A DNA stretch of 22,559 bases from a virus. The first letter of the stretch is position 1; each line of letters begins with the position of its first letter. The notes under the pieces are model-generated. The model saw nothing but the letters and a program-made list of their open reading frames with translations. It had not been told where the DNA came from and did no database searches. The stretch spans positions 1-22,559 of the IMG/VR virus record IMGVR_UViG_3300022927_000134; one strand, 5' to 3'. Shown piece after piece: positions 7,260 through 15,916 of the stretch. The position numbers and the translations under genes were made by a program.

Positions 7260-8345
7260 TTAGCTGTCAGCAGCTGCATCAACGAATGCAACAGCGTCTT
7301 CCTCTTCCCACTGAATACCGAAACGTACGAATACGGTGTATTCAATGGTGTCCTTCTTAGCAACGTATTCACGGTTTACAGTGATGTCGCGCTGGAAGCC
7401 CCAAACACGGTTGCTTGGGAATGTGAGGTCAACATAACCATCTGGGTAGTATGGAACCTCCATGACAGGAATACCGAGGACACGTGTGGTACGAGCCTCA
7501 CCGATGACCTGGTCAGTACCAGCAAGGTAGGAGTTACGGTACTGCTCAGTCCAGATGTTCTGGCTGTCAGTTCCGTTAGCCTTTACGATACCAGCGAAGG
7601 CATCTGTACCTGCATAGAACTTTAGACCACTCTTGAGTGCACGGTACTTACGTGGCAATGAGTTGATTACACCCTGAAGAACTTCTGGGGTAAATGCATT
7701 GTCAGTAACAGTTGCAACGTGCTCGTGTGCGTCACCGTTGGTGGTTACTCTGTTGACAAAACCTTCCAAGATGGAAAGGAAGTCACCAGTGGAACCGTCA
7801 CCATTAATAGCTAGATCTTCAATGTCATTTGCAAAAGCATTTGTCATGAGACGAACTAGGTGATCCTCTAGTGCAGCACCCTCAATGTTGTCTTCGAGTG
7901 CTTCAGCTGAAACTTCCCAGTCAAGGCGGATCTTCTTTGTAGTAAGCTCAACCTTGCTGAATGTAGCACCAGCGTTTGTGTATGTTGCGTCGGCCTGGTT
8001 GGCGGCACGAATTACACGCTCTCCAACGTTAACTTTTTCAAGTTCCATTGTGTTAGCTCGCATAGTAACGCGACGACCATCTTTGGCGAGAACAGTTCCA
8101 TCCCAAACGTAGTCGATAAAACGACGTGCTTGTTCAGGACGTAGGATACCACTACCTGCCTCACCTGAAGGGTTTACAGCGTTTGGACCTGTTGTTAGAC
8201 CAAACTCGGCGGTTGGGATGTTTCCGAGGGTGCTAGCACCTGGATCAGTTACACCACCAATGCCACCAGAAGCGAAGCCACCTTCACCGTTTACGGTTGG
8301 GTTGCCATCACCATCTGGATAGTTCTTGATAATCTCTTCCGACAT
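7260..8345 (-). CDS. Major capsid protein (HK97 fold)
   Basis: This 361-residue protein is the shell subunit. It follows the protease-scaffold gene, has the size of HK97-fold capsid proteins, and shows segments expected of them: PEQARRFIDYVWDGTVL near residue 70, KKIRLDWEVSAEALEDN, a long helix (EDHLVRLMTNAFANDIEDLAINGDG) and a C-terminal VFVRFGIQWEEEDAVAFVD. The first 65 or so residues are glycine-rich and low in structure, and could be the part removed by the protease. The start is firm: AGGAGGT at 8351-8357 lies five bases before the ATG. No TATAAT box is seen immediately upstream, so its mRNA probably begins at the protease gene or inside it. A strong terminator follows. Confidence 0.92.
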   Translation of the reverse strand: MSEEIIKNYPDGDGNPTVNGEGGFASGGIGGVTDPGASTLGNIPTAEFGLTTGPNAVNPSGEAGSGILRPEQARRFIDYVWDGTVLAKDGRRVTMRANTMELEKVNVGERVIRAANQADATYTNAGATFSKVELTTKKIRLDWEVSAEALEDNIEGAALEDHLVRLMTNAFANDIEDLAINGDGSTGDFLSILEGFVNRVTTNGDAHEHVATVTDNAFTPEVLQGVINSLPRKYRALKSGLKFYAGTDAFAGIVKANGTDSQNIWTEQYRNSYLAGTDQVIGEARTTRVLGIPVMEVPYYPDGYVDLTFPSNRVWGFQRDITVNREYVAKKDTIEYTVFVRFGIQWEEEDAVAFVDAAADS

Positions 8346-8370
8346 TTGTCACCTCCTAAGTGATTTTTTC

Positions 8371-8910
8371 TTAATTAAATAAGTCGGCAGTTTTGAGGAA
8401 ACGACCGCCCCATAGGGATTTTTGAACCATTTCTGGCTCATCCTGTACGATCTCGCCTAGATCGCCAGACTTGCGAAAAGCTGTGTCAGCCTCAACGGCA
8501 TCAACACGCTTTCCAATGTTTTCCTGAGTCTCAGCAACTTCTGCTTTAACTGAGTCAACTGATTTCTTTAGTGCGTCAACCTGCTCGTGTAGAGCTTTTA
8601 CGGTTTCTGCTAGATCGCTAAAGGCTGATGTAATAGTATTCTGAATTTCAGAAACAACATTTTCTGTAGTGTCTGATTTAGATACCTCTTCAACCTCTAC
8701 AACCTCATCGGCTGCTTCGGCCTCAACTTCTACAGCTGCTTCTACATCAACTGCTTCTTCAGCTACCTCGTCAGACTTGATGACATCTGCATCAGCATCT
8801 GCCTTCTCTGTCTCGGCAACCTCTGTTTCGGCATCTGCCTCTGGAGCGACCTCTACCTCTTCAACAACTTCGTCAGATTTCTCTACGATTTCTTCTGTTG
8901 TGTCAGTCAT
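8371..8910 (-). CDS. Nested scaffold protein (internal start within protease gene)
   Basis: Inside the protease-scaffold frame, an ATG at 8910 has the ribosome site AAAGGAGGT seven bases upstream (8918-8926), the strongest such site in the window. The in-frame product has 179 residues. It has a very acidic, Val/Ala/Glu-rich, low-complexity first half, a predicted coiled coil (QNTITSAFSDLAETVKALHE onward, about residues 90-140), and a C-terminal LWGGRFLKTADLFN. These are scaffold features. Phage lambda makes its scaffold Nu3 in the same way from inside protease gene C. The internal start is read directly from the sequence. That it is used, and that the product directs capsid assembly, is inferred. 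Confidence 0.75.
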   Translation of the reverse strand: MTDTTEEIVEKSDEVVEEVEVAPEADAETEVAETEKADADADVIKSDEVAEEAVDVEAAVEVEAEAADEVVEVEEVSKSDTTENVVSEIQNTITSAFSDLAETVKALHEQVDALKKSVDSVKAEVAETQENIGKRVDAVEADTAFRKSGDLGEIVQDEPEMVQKSLWGGRFLKTADLFN

Positions 8911-9666
8911 AGGACTTACCTCCTTTGTTATCTCAGTGTTAATGCCTTTAGCACTATCAACTAAGAACTTTACCATGTCTGCTTTTTCACTGTCTGATTT
9001 CTCAACGAATCCAATATTTTCCATTACCTCGCCAGAAATAGGGCTGACTTCAGCATCGCTTTCTGAAAGAATAACAATGTCTGATTGTGAATCCCAGAAC
9101 ACATTCTCAAGAACAGTGTCTTCGTCAATACCCTTTACGACATCAACGCCATCCACCTTTTCAACAGAAATGATACTAGCAAACTGGTTTGCTGGGGAAT
9201 CGACCAAAGAAAGCTCAATCAAGTCGTACTCTTTAATAACACGAATCTTGTTATCCATTTCTGAATCATACCCATCATCCCATTTTAGCATCTTTCCGCC
9301 AATTGAGAAACCTGTATAGGTTCCATCTAGAACCTTTTCCCATGCATCTTGTGCACCCTTTGAAACATATGCAGAAACATAAACTCCCTGATAGAATTTC
9401 TTTGTTTCTGGGTCAAAATATTTTTCTTCTTTAAAGTCTACCATTTTACCAACAGCTGATGGCTGGTGCATTTCACGAATGTTACCACGGAACTTAGAGA
9501 AAGCCTTCATGCTGGCTTCAGATGTAACAATGTCATTTTGACGATCTACGTTGTCAAGGGTAGCAAAACCAGAGACGATGCGTCTCTCCTGATCAACTTT
9601 ACTGAACGGCATAGAGAGGCGAACACTGTCGCCCTCTGTATCCCAATGAGCTTTAAACATAGTCAT
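8371..9666 (-). CDS. Capsid maturation protease fused to scaffold
   Basis: This 431-residue protein (from the ATG at 9666) joins two functions. Residues about 1-175 are a prohead serine protease of the HK97/XkdF type. It has GFATLDNVDRQNDIVTSEA, a histidine in REMHQPSAVG (about residue 67), the probable catalytic serine in GFSIGGK (about residue 121), and IELSLVDSPAN. After a linker, residues 253-431 are an acidic, coiled-coil scaffold. It should cleave scaffold and capsid during maturation. The frame could start at the ATG at 9684, giving 437 residues. That start has AAAGGG with no spacing, and a TATAAT box lies inside its first codons, so I prefer 9666, nine bases after the box. It lies between portal and capsid genes. 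Confidence 0.88.
   Translation of the reverse strand: MTMFKAHWDTEGDSVRLSMPFSKVDQERRIVSGFATLDNVDRQNDIVTSEASMKAFSKFRGNIREMHQPSAVGKMVDFKEEKYFDPETKKFYQGVYVSAYVSKGAQDAWEKVLDGTYTGFSIGGKMLKWDDGYDSEMDNKIRVIKEYDLIELSLVDSPANQFASIISVEKVDGVDVVKGIDEDTVLENVFWDSQSDIVILSESDAEVSPISGEVMENIGFVEKSDSEKADMVKFLVDSAKGINTEITKEVSPMTDTTEEIVEKSDEVVEEVEVAPEADAETEVAETEKADADADVIKSDEVAEEAVDVEAAVEVEAEAADEVVEVEEVSKSDTTENVVSEIQNTITSAFSDLAETVKALHEQVDALKKSVDSVKAEVAETQENIGKRVDAVEADTAFRKSGDLGEIVQDEPEMVQKSLWGGRFLKTADLFN
8918..8926 (-). promoter_or_regulatory. Internal ribosome-binding site for scaffold
   Basis: The minus strand reads AAAGGAGGT, a near-perfect match to the 16S rRNA 3' end, seven bases before the in-frame ATG at 8910. 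Within a coding frame (Lys-Glu-Val) such a match with correct spacing and start codon is unlikely by chance. Confidence 0.8.
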
Positions 9667-9675
9667 ACTATCTCT

Positions 9676-9681
9676 ATTATA
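9676..9681 (-). promoter_or_regulatory. TATAAT box before the protease gene
   Basis: The minus strand reads GATGTATAATAGAGATAG, with TATAAT nine bases before the ATG at 9666. Transcription seven bases after the box would leave a leader of about three bases. It lacks a properly spaced TG. It lies between the portal stop and the protease start and may drive protease, scaffold and capsid. Confidence 0.5.
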
Positions 9682-9714
9682 CATCCCTTTTATGCAATTG
9701 TTATAAAAAGGTAA

Positions 9715-11316
9715 TTATTGGCTTGCTGGACCTTCACCCTGTGCATTACGACCATCTACTGTACCAGGACTATCTGCCTGATTGTTTGATCGCTCTGTAT
9801 CCCTTGCTCTATTCTGAGCAGTGTTTGCTCTCATGTCAGTTGCCTGACGAGATGTCATCTGAAATGGTGCGTCACCATCTGTTCTCTGCGGAAGACCAAG
9901 CTGCTGCCTTGCTTCGTTAGGAGTAATTACTTGTGTTTTAACATAACGTTCAATAATTTGTGATTGTGCAATCTCATCTGTAAGCGTAAGCTCGTTAAAC
10001 TTAAAATCAATAATGTCTGTACGTTCTTTGATAATTCTATTGATCATCTTTTCCAGATTACGTTGTGCTGGTCTTGACACCTGCTCTTTGAATGTACGAT
10101 CTTGTGCGAGAGCTGCAGCAATAGCTGTTCTGTCGCCACCACCAATCTTAGAAAGTGGAACCTGGTGGGCAATAAGAATGTCATCCCTGTTTTGTAAACG
10201 ATATTCTTTGAAGGATGCTTCTTGAACTCCATTCTCAATTGGCTCCATGTTGAATTCAACCTTGTTGCCATCTGAATCTCCTGGGAGTGGAATATATAGG
10301 CTTCGGTGTGACTGCCCCTTAAGGTTAGTCTGAAGAAATCTAAATAGCTTATCTTCTGCGTCTGAAGACAGCTTTGCACCCTTAAGAGTAACAATGTAAC
10401 GTGGCACTGCTTTGTTACCAAAGTAGTCAATGTTGTATTGTGAAGCTAGCTGATCTCCTTGCAAAGATGTAATAGCTGACATGATGTCTGGAACACCATA
10501 GAATGTGTTTAGTGGTGAATATTCTTTATAGTGAAGAATTTCGTTTGGTCTTGGATCTGTTGTCATTGGGTTTGGGTTCTTTGCCCCGAAGTTTCTGAAG
10601 TAAACAACCTTCTGTCCAATTATCTGTACGTACCCGTCACGCAATCTGCGCACACGCATTGTAGTTGATGGGATGTGGCCGACATAGCCGATCTCTCCGT
10701 TGATAGTTCTACCAATTTCTAAATACCCGTTTCCTGTCGCTTGTACATCTGTGTAAAATTTAATTAGTGTTTGTGTAAATGAGTCATCATCATTTAGGTT
10801 TTCTAGCCAGTCTCTTAGCTCTACCTTTGCTCTTTCAATTCTTTTACGAGCACGGGCTGTTGCTTCTTGATCTGAGTTGTCATCAAGACGTAGCATTGTT
10901 CTCTTAGATGTTTCAAAATCATATCCAAGCCCAACAATGTTTTCTACCTTAGCATCAATAGCTGCGTGGTTTGCAAAAGAGGTGTCGTAATAATTTGCAA
11001 GCTCATAGAGATTCCAAGGTGGTGTAATAACGTCAAACATTCCGTAGCCATTACGGAAAACATCGCCAGGATTAATCTCTTTAGACTTTGCGCCTTCAAT
11101 GCCAGATGGTGTAGATTTCGCTGCCTCAAGATATCCATTGCTTGGTGGCATTGATGCTACCTTTGCTACCCTGCTTGTGCGACGCTTAAAGTTTGTGTCT
11201 AAGCCACTGAATGTTTTTAGATCATTCCAGTCTTTACTGAATGGATCTTGTGCTTTAAACAAGTCTTCTTCTTGTGGCATCTCTGGCATAGATGCACCAA
11301 CAATGTATTCAGCCAT
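9715..11316 (-). CDS. Portal protein
   Basis: This 533-residue protein forms the dodecameric ring through which DNA enters and leaves the head. It shows portal-family features: ANYYDTSFANHAAIDAKVEN near the N-terminus, TGNGYLEIGR near residue 191, VGHIPSTTMRVRR, ILHYKEYSPLNTFYGVPDI near residue 265, YFGNKAVPRYIV, and a helical C-terminal region ending in a polar, disordered tail (TERSNNQADSPGTVDG). The start shares one base with the upstream stop (TAATG) and follows GAGG. This places it in an operon with the 122-residue protein. The next gene downstream is the protease, as in HK97-type head modules. Confidence 0.94.
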   Translation of the reverse strand: MAEYIVGASMPEMPQEEDLFKAQDPFSKDWNDLKTFSGLDTNFKRRTSRVAKVASMPPSNGYLEAAKSTPSGIEGAKSKEINPGDVFRNGYGMFDVITPPWNLYELANYYDTSFANHAAIDAKVENIVGLGYDFETSKRTMLRLDDNSDQEATARARKRIERAKVELRDWLENLNDDDSFTQTLIKFYTDVQATGNGYLEIGRTINGEIGYVGHIPSTTMRVRRLRDGYVQIIGQKVVYFRNFGAKNPNPMTTDPRPNEILHYKEYSPLNTFYGVPDIMSAITSLQGDQLASQYNIDYFGNKAVPRYIVTLKGAKLSSDAEDKLFRFLQTNLKGQSHRSLYIPLPGDSDGNKVEFNMEPIENGVQEASFKEYRLQNRDDILIAHQVPLSKIGGGDRTAIAAALAQDRTFKEQVSRPAQRNLEKMINRIIKERTDIIDFKFNELTLTDEIAQSQIIERYVKTQVITPNEARQQLGLPQRTDGDAPFQMTSRQATDMRANTAQNRARDTERSNNQADSPGTVDGRNAQGEGPASQ

Positions 11317-11684
11317 TATTCCTCATCACCATACTGCTTAATAGTTTGCTTTGCTGCGTGTACAGCACCGAGGTCGTTAAGGTTAGGAATAAGACCCTCT
11401 TGCATTCTATTTAGCTGTTCGCTGTATTCTTCATCAGAAACTCTGTTTAGTCCAGCAAAAAAATGTGGACTGCCATCTGGCTCTCCGTAATGTGCTGCTG
11501 CAGCCTGAAGCTTTGCTAGCTGAGAAATGTCACCTTTATGTGAAGGAATATTTAAAATATTGCCATTTCCGTCAGTAAACCATTTACCATTAGCTTTTTT
11601 CCACACATAGATGCCCCAATCATACTGCTTGTCAATAATTGTGGCTTTGCTTTTACCAATTGGATTCTTTTTGTGGTTGGACAT
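11316..11684 (-). CDS. Small protein upstream of portal, function unknown
   Basis: This 122-residue protein starts MSNHKKNPIGKSKATIID. It has an aromatic, possibly folded N-terminal part (YDWGIYVWKKANGKWFTDGN) and a helical, charged second half. I do not recognise a family. It overlaps the portal start by one base, so it is probably translated with the portal and may be head-related. It has no Shine-Dalgarno sequence. The ATG is exactly six bases after a TGTTATAAT box, so its mRNA is predicted to be leaderless and to carry the portal gene as well. Confidence 0.75.
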   Translation of the reverse strand: MSNHKKNPIGKSKATIIDKQYDWGIYVWKKANGKWFTDGNGNILNIPSHKGDISQLAKLQAAAAHYGEPDGSPHFFAGLNRVSDEEYSEQLNRMQEGLIPNLNDLGAVHAAKQTIKQYGDEE

Positions 11685-11690
11685 GGTTCA

Positions 11691-11699
11691 ATTATAACA
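11691..11699 (-). promoter_or_regulatory. Extended -10, leaderless start before 122-aa gene and portal
   Basis: The minus strand reads TGTTATAAT, then TGAACC, then the ATG at 11684. The six-base gap predicts a transcript beginning at the A of the start codon. A second TATAAT lies just upstream in AGTATAATG, next to the stop of the large jelly-roll gene. Confidence 0.65.
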
Positions 11700-11701
11700 C
11701 A

Positions 11702-14700
11702 TTATACTGGCTTAATGGTAGCTGACTGTACAGAAATGTTGTTTATAACTGAATATTGTATATTTTTAGGACCAGAAGCAATGTCGTCTCCTACAATAAC
11801 CTTATTAGTTCCAGTAAAAATTCCATATATTACTTCTGGATCTATTCCCACATATTCGGTAGCTGAAAGAACTTCTAGTTGAGCCTGTTGTAGATTATTT
11901 AATGCATAATATGAAATATTATTAACCATAATTGGTCCAACAACATTAAGCTTTCCAGATATGCCGTCTAGATCTAGCAATGTTTCTAATCCAATAGAGA
12001 TCATATTCCAATCATTAATTGATATTGTTGGATCAGCAACCCTCTTGCCGTTGACATAAAAGTATAAAGATCTAATTCTCTCATCGTTATTATTTGTAGC
12101 AAATATTCTAAATCTTTTATTTGATGGATAAGCTGGTTCTATCCATATCTTGATTCTTTCGGTTGCAAAGTTAGTCTCTAAATGCATAATTTCTACTGGT
12201 TCGGTAACCAAATCGTCTCTAGTGAATCGTGCAGAGAACTGAATGGTAGATAACTTATACTGTGCTGTTTTTTCTTCATTAATTAATAAAGACAATCCCC
12301 TGTTGGAGTCTGTAAAATCACCAGCAAGCTCTATACCGCTGTGCTTAGTCAAATATAGATGTGGAGTAGAATCTTTATAAATAACAAAAGGGGTTTGCTT
12401 ATTGTAATCATAGTAAATACCATACCTATTGTATGGATACATCGATACCCCACGCTTTGTTCCAATAGGATTCTTTTTGCTAGCATTAAAAGATTTTCCA
12501 GACAAAGACATTGATCTTACCCTAATTGGATTTTTAATAATTCCACTAGATGACATATCCATATGCACAACCATTGCTAGCTCATCTAAACCAATATCTT
12601 GTGGCAAATAAATCAAAGATTGATTTACAACCTCATATTTTGTAGTACGCCAATTTTCTCCAGGAACAATAGTCTTGTTTCTTCCGAGCTTTTGTGTATT
12701 CACAAATTGCTCTTCTGTTTTTGTTGGTCCAGATGCAATAGTTTGGAATGTCACATATGTTTTAATCGAAGAGCTACTGGTATCATAATTGTCTTCATCA
12801 TCAAAGAAAAGAGGTACAGTGGTATCTGAATTATATTGGATAAAGTCAAGCTTGTAGGAAATCTCTTCATTTAATCCAAAAGTATTTTTGGCCAAATATG
12901 TTAGCGGAACATAGTCTTGCCAATAAGAGCTTGTTGCTATGTCTAAATACCTTTCACCAAAAAAGCTTTTAACTACTAATGTGTAACTGGCTGTATGCGA
13001 AAGAATGTCATCAACATATTCTTCATATGTATATCCAGCATCGATTGTTATACCAGTGAACTCGTCATCATCGTATGATGTATCTGATCCGCCTTCAAAC
13101 TGATATCTAAGAAATGGTGTTCCGTTAGAAGAAAAAAGATAATCAAGCTTATCTATATTTCTTAATGTAGAAAAGCCAACCCTATAAATATTACCAGAGA
13201 AAGTGTTAGAGAAGTTTTTATTACCACCGACATACAGCTTTAGCTGTCTTCTGTTTCCAATCAATGTTGAAACATTGCCACCGAAATATTTTGCAAACTC
13301 TATGAAGTTTAGTCCAGCAACGATTGTTGTTCCTAATGCTATAGCTGGTGTTTGATATATAACCTCTTCATTAGAATTAAATGTTAAGCTATATTGTATT
13401 ACGTGATAGATTCCCTCCACAGAATCTTCAGCTATAGAAGATATAGATATTGCGTCACCATCTTTAATGTTAGAAATACTAAACGTGTCATCATCAATCT
13501 TAGTTACATAATACTCTATACCAGCAATAATTTCTGATGGTAGCGATCCTTCAAAACGTATTACGTCATATGTTTGTAAATCATGGCTATTAGAAGTTAA
13601 AACAGTCCCATCAATTGATGCAATGTCAATACTTTTTGTAGCAAGACTAACATCAAGATAATTACCAGTTACTTTATTTTCAAGAACAAAAAGACTTTGA
13701 GTACCAGTCATACCTATCTCTGGTCTAAACAATCCATAGAATCCAGCAGTTTTTTGATTAAGCACATTAGGACTATCAAAGAATAGGTAGCCATCGGTAT
13801 CAATCCATGAGTCATCTGGCTTGAGACTAATACCTTGATATGCATTAGACTTTAATGCCCTATACCATGCGTCAGATGTTTTATTGTTAAATACTAGACT
13901 TGGCAATGAATACTTTGGCGGCTGCAAAACATTATTTTCTGAAGATATGTTTTCAGACACCCCAGATCTCCACTTAACCATATCTGGATAAATATAGTTA
14001 TTGTTATAATTTGCAAAAGTATAATCAACAGGGAATGACTTTCCAGAATATGCTGAGCTTATTGAATATGGAAAATCAATTGCTTGACCATAAACAAATC
14101 TTCTTTTTGATACAGCTGTTGGAACGCGATAAGAATATATTGCTACACAGTCAATCTCAAACTGAAAAATATCTTCATAAGAATAAAATCCAAGCCAGTC
14201 TTGATCTTTTCCAGATAAACTAGTTTTAGACGGTAGATCTAGCTCTGATGTATTAAAACTTAAATCGATTACCTTTTCACCATTGATGATCAACGAAGAG
14301 CCATTTCTAAAAGTAAGAAGATTAATTAGCATTGGCCTATACCATTCACCGATGTAGTGAGATTGTACTGATTCTCCAACCTTTAATGTTATAAAAGGGC
14401 CGTCAACATATAATCCGTCAGAAGAATTAATTGGACCAAAAATTCTTTTTGGCTCATCAGTATCTGGACTAATTCTAAGCCAAAACTCTACCGTATGTGT
14501 TTTATACCTACCATCTTCGTTTAGGAATCCAAGTCCAGGGAAGATCATTGATGGCCCACCAAATCTTTCTGGAATCAAAGATGTTAAATTAGAAGAGCCA
14601 TAAACGATTGGCATATTGGTATTTTTTGCAAGAAGTTTATTTTCTCTAACTAAATAATATGCTGATAAATCTTGAAACCCATAGGCAGCACCCTCTACAT

Positions 14701-15580
14701 AATAATATTCATTGTCAACATTTATTCCAGATAATTCTGTAGAAGATACCCCAAAAGAGTTTTCCATAAACTCTGAAGACCATTGTCCAGCAGATAATCC
14801 GCAGATATAAGATGTAGTAGCTATGGCCTCATATGAATAGAATTTAATCAATGGCTTTAGTTTTAAAACTGGAGTAATAAACAGGTTTCCAAACTGATAG
14901 AAAAACTCTATACTGCCAGAGCCAATAGACTCCTCTACCTCAAACGTGTTTTCTGTAGCGTTTACTACATAATAAATGTGATACTGGCTTATAAGATTTG
15001 GAACTATATATGATGAGCTAAGCTTAATTTTGTCGCCATCGCTTAGTCCATGTGCATTGTATGTAATTTCTGTGAATCCTTCTGACGGATCTTCATCATT
15101 AGTAAAATCAGCAAATGGAATAGAAAGCGAAACTGTTTCTGGCAAAGGTAATGTTTTAGAAACATAGTACCACTGATTAAGTTCAAAATCTATATCTGAT
15201 ACTTCTGCAACCTCTTCGCTTTCACCATAAACATATCCTATATCCAATGACCTTAGATTAGATGATGCTGGATTAAAATAAAAGCCTAAAGTAATACTTT
15301 CTAAATCAGGATTAACATATGAGCTTAAAGGATTTTGATCTGTAATAGAATATTCTAAACTAGAAGAATTAATTTGATAAACATTTTCCCCAACAATCGG
15401 AGCATCAGATTCAGATTCAGACACAGAGCATCCATCTAAAGTATAAATATCTGTATCAGAAATATCACGATTTGCAGCTGGTATAAGTTGAATATAGTCA
15501 ACAGCTTCATCAAAAGGCCATAAGCCTATGGGATGCTCGCCAAAAACTTTTTCGGCATAAAGATTAGAAGGGATTGACAT
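11702..15580 (-). CDS. Large virion protein with LamG/jelly-roll-like domains
   Basis: At 1292 residues this is the largest complete protein here. It begins with a YAEKVFGEHPIGLWPFDE motif, seen in phage structural proteins with laminin-G/concanavalin-like folds. Segments about 355-435 (HTVEFWLRISPDTDEPKRIF, then an INGEKVIDL strand), 610-850 and 1110-1290 (FYVNGKRVADPTISINDW) look like separate jelly-roll domains, which often bind carbohydrate. A beta-domain near 170-226 (NAHGLSDGDKIKL, YYVVNATENTFEV) recurs near 650-715 (NSHDLQTYDVIRF, YYVTKIDDDTFSI). No signal peptide, membrane segment or enzyme motif is visible. It has no Shine-Dalgarno sequence and starts seven bases after a TGATAAAAT box. 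It is probably a host-surface-binding or head/tail decoration protein. Its site on the virion is unknown. Confidence 0.75.
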   Translation of the reverse strand: MSIPSNLYAEKVFGEHPIGLWPFDEAVDYIQLIPAANRDISDTDIYTLDGCSVSESESDAPIVGENVYQINSSSLEYSITDQNPLSSYVNPDLESITLGFYFNPASSNLRSLDIGYVYGESEEVAEVSDIDFELNQWYYVSKTLPLPETVSLSIPFADFTNDEDPSEGFTEITYNAHGLSDGDKIKLSSSYIVPNLISQYHIYYVVNATENTFEVEESIGSGSIEFFYQFGNLFITPVLKLKPLIKFYSYEAIATTSYICGLSAGQWSSEFMENSFGVSSTELSGINVDNEYYYVEGAAYGFQDLSAYYLVRENKLLAKNTNMPIVYGSSNLTSLIPERFGGPSMIFPGLGFLNEDGRYKTHTVEFWLRISPDTDEPKRIFGPINSSDGLYVDGPFITLKVGESVQSHYIGEWYRPMLINLLTFRNGSSLIINGEKVIDLSFNTSELDLPSKTSLSGKDQDWLGFYSYEDIFQFEIDCVAIYSYRVPTAVSKRRFVYGQAIDFPYSISSAYSGKSFPVDYTFANYNNNYIYPDMVKWRSGVSENISSENNVLQPPKYSLPSLVFNNKTSDAWYRALKSNAYQGISLKPDDSWIDTDGYLFFDSPNVLNQKTAGFYGLFRPEIGMTGTQSLFVLENKVTGNYLDVSLATKSIDIASIDGTVLTSNSHDLQTYDVIRFEGSLPSEIIAGIEYYVTKIDDDTFSISNIKDGDAISISSIAEDSVEGIYHVIQYSLTFNSNEEVIYQTPAIALGTTIVAGLNFIEFAKYFGGNVSTLIGNRRQLKLYVGGNKNFSNTFSGNIYRVGFSTLRNIDKLDYLFSSNGTPFLRYQFEGGSDTSYDDDEFTGITIDAGYTYEEYVDDILSHTASYTLVVKSFFGERYLDIATSSYWQDYVPLTYLAKNTFGLNEEISYKLDFIQYNSDTTVPLFFDDEDNYDTSSSSIKTYVTFQTIASGPTKTEEQFVNTQKLGRNKTIVPGENWRTTKYEVVNQSLIYLPQDIGLDELAMVVHMDMSSSGIIKNPIRVRSMSLSGKSFNASKKNPIGTKRGVSMYPYNRYGIYYDYNKQTPFVIYKDSTPHLYLTKHSGIELAGDFTDSNRGLSLLINEEKTAQYKLSTIQFSARFTRDDLVTEPVEIMHLETNFATERIKIWIEPAYPSNKRFRIFATNNNDERIRSLYFYVNGKRVADPTISINDWNMISIGLETLLDLDGISGKLNVVGPIMVNNISYYALNNLQQAQLEVLSATEYVGIDPEVIYGIFTGTNKVIVGDDIASGPKNIQYSVINNISVQSATIKPV

Positions 15581-15587
15581 ATAGTCT

Positions 15588-15596
15588 ATTTTATCA
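15588..15596 (-). promoter_or_regulatory. Extended -10, near-leaderless start of jelly-roll gene
   Basis: The minus strand reads TGATAAAAT, then AGACTAT, then the ATG at 15580. The gap of seven bases predicts a leader of zero or one base. No Shine-Dalgarno sequence is present. The box starts within a few bases of the stop of the upstream short fibre-associated gene. Confidence 0.5.
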
Positions 15597-15598
15597 TA

Positions 15599-15916
15599 TT
15601 AGGACTCAGAAATGATGAGTTCCCAAGACAAAGTGTCTTCGTTCCAGTCATAATGCTGACCATCTTGCGGTTTGGCAATAGGTGGCTCCCAATAAAGAGT
15701 CTCCTCATTCAAAACCCAAGACTCAAAAGGCTTAGGCCAAATAAACTGATCTAACTCGGAATCATAAGACATACCAACGTTAGGTCTGTGCTTACGACTA
15801 CTGTCCTCTGAGTGTTCTACCCATTCGCCGTCAAAGTTTTCAGCAACCCATTCGGCTGTAGCGCCAGTAGTCACATTAGTGACAATACCGTTTTCTATTT
15901 TGGCAAAGAAACTCAT
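15599..15916 (-). CDS. Short tail-fibre-associated protein
   Basis: This 105-residue protein starts MSFFAKIENGIVTNV. It contains YDSELDQFIWPKPFESWVLN and a following WEPP motif, then YDWNEDTLSWE. This tryptophan/proline-rich pattern is well known in short structural proteins and fibre appendages of marine and freshwater phages. The repeated W-x-x-pro units suggest a small fibre tip or adaptor. Its ATG overlaps the stop of the glycine-rich adhesin gene (ATGA), so the two are translationally coupled and may act together. A GAGG lies about nine bases ahead of the ATG. The exact role is not known. Confidence 0.75.
   Translation of the reverse strand: MSFFAKIENGIVTNVTTGATAEWVAENFDGEWVEHSEDSSRKHRPNVGMSYDSELDQFIWPKPFESWVLNEETLYWEPPIAKPQDGQHYDWNEDTLSWELIISES

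Noticed and set aside
8669-9319. Long plus-strand Ser/Thr/Ala-rich open frame opposite the protease-scaffold gene
   Set aside because: It is the antisense of a low-complexity Glu/Val/Ala/Asp-rich coding region, which produces few stops on the other strand. No ribosome site supports it.
9686-9711. AT-rich hairpin between portal and protease genes (CCTTTTAT / ATAAAAAGG) as a terminator
   Set aside because: The stem is weak, has a bulge and is not followed by a U-run. It may be chance in AT-rich DNA.
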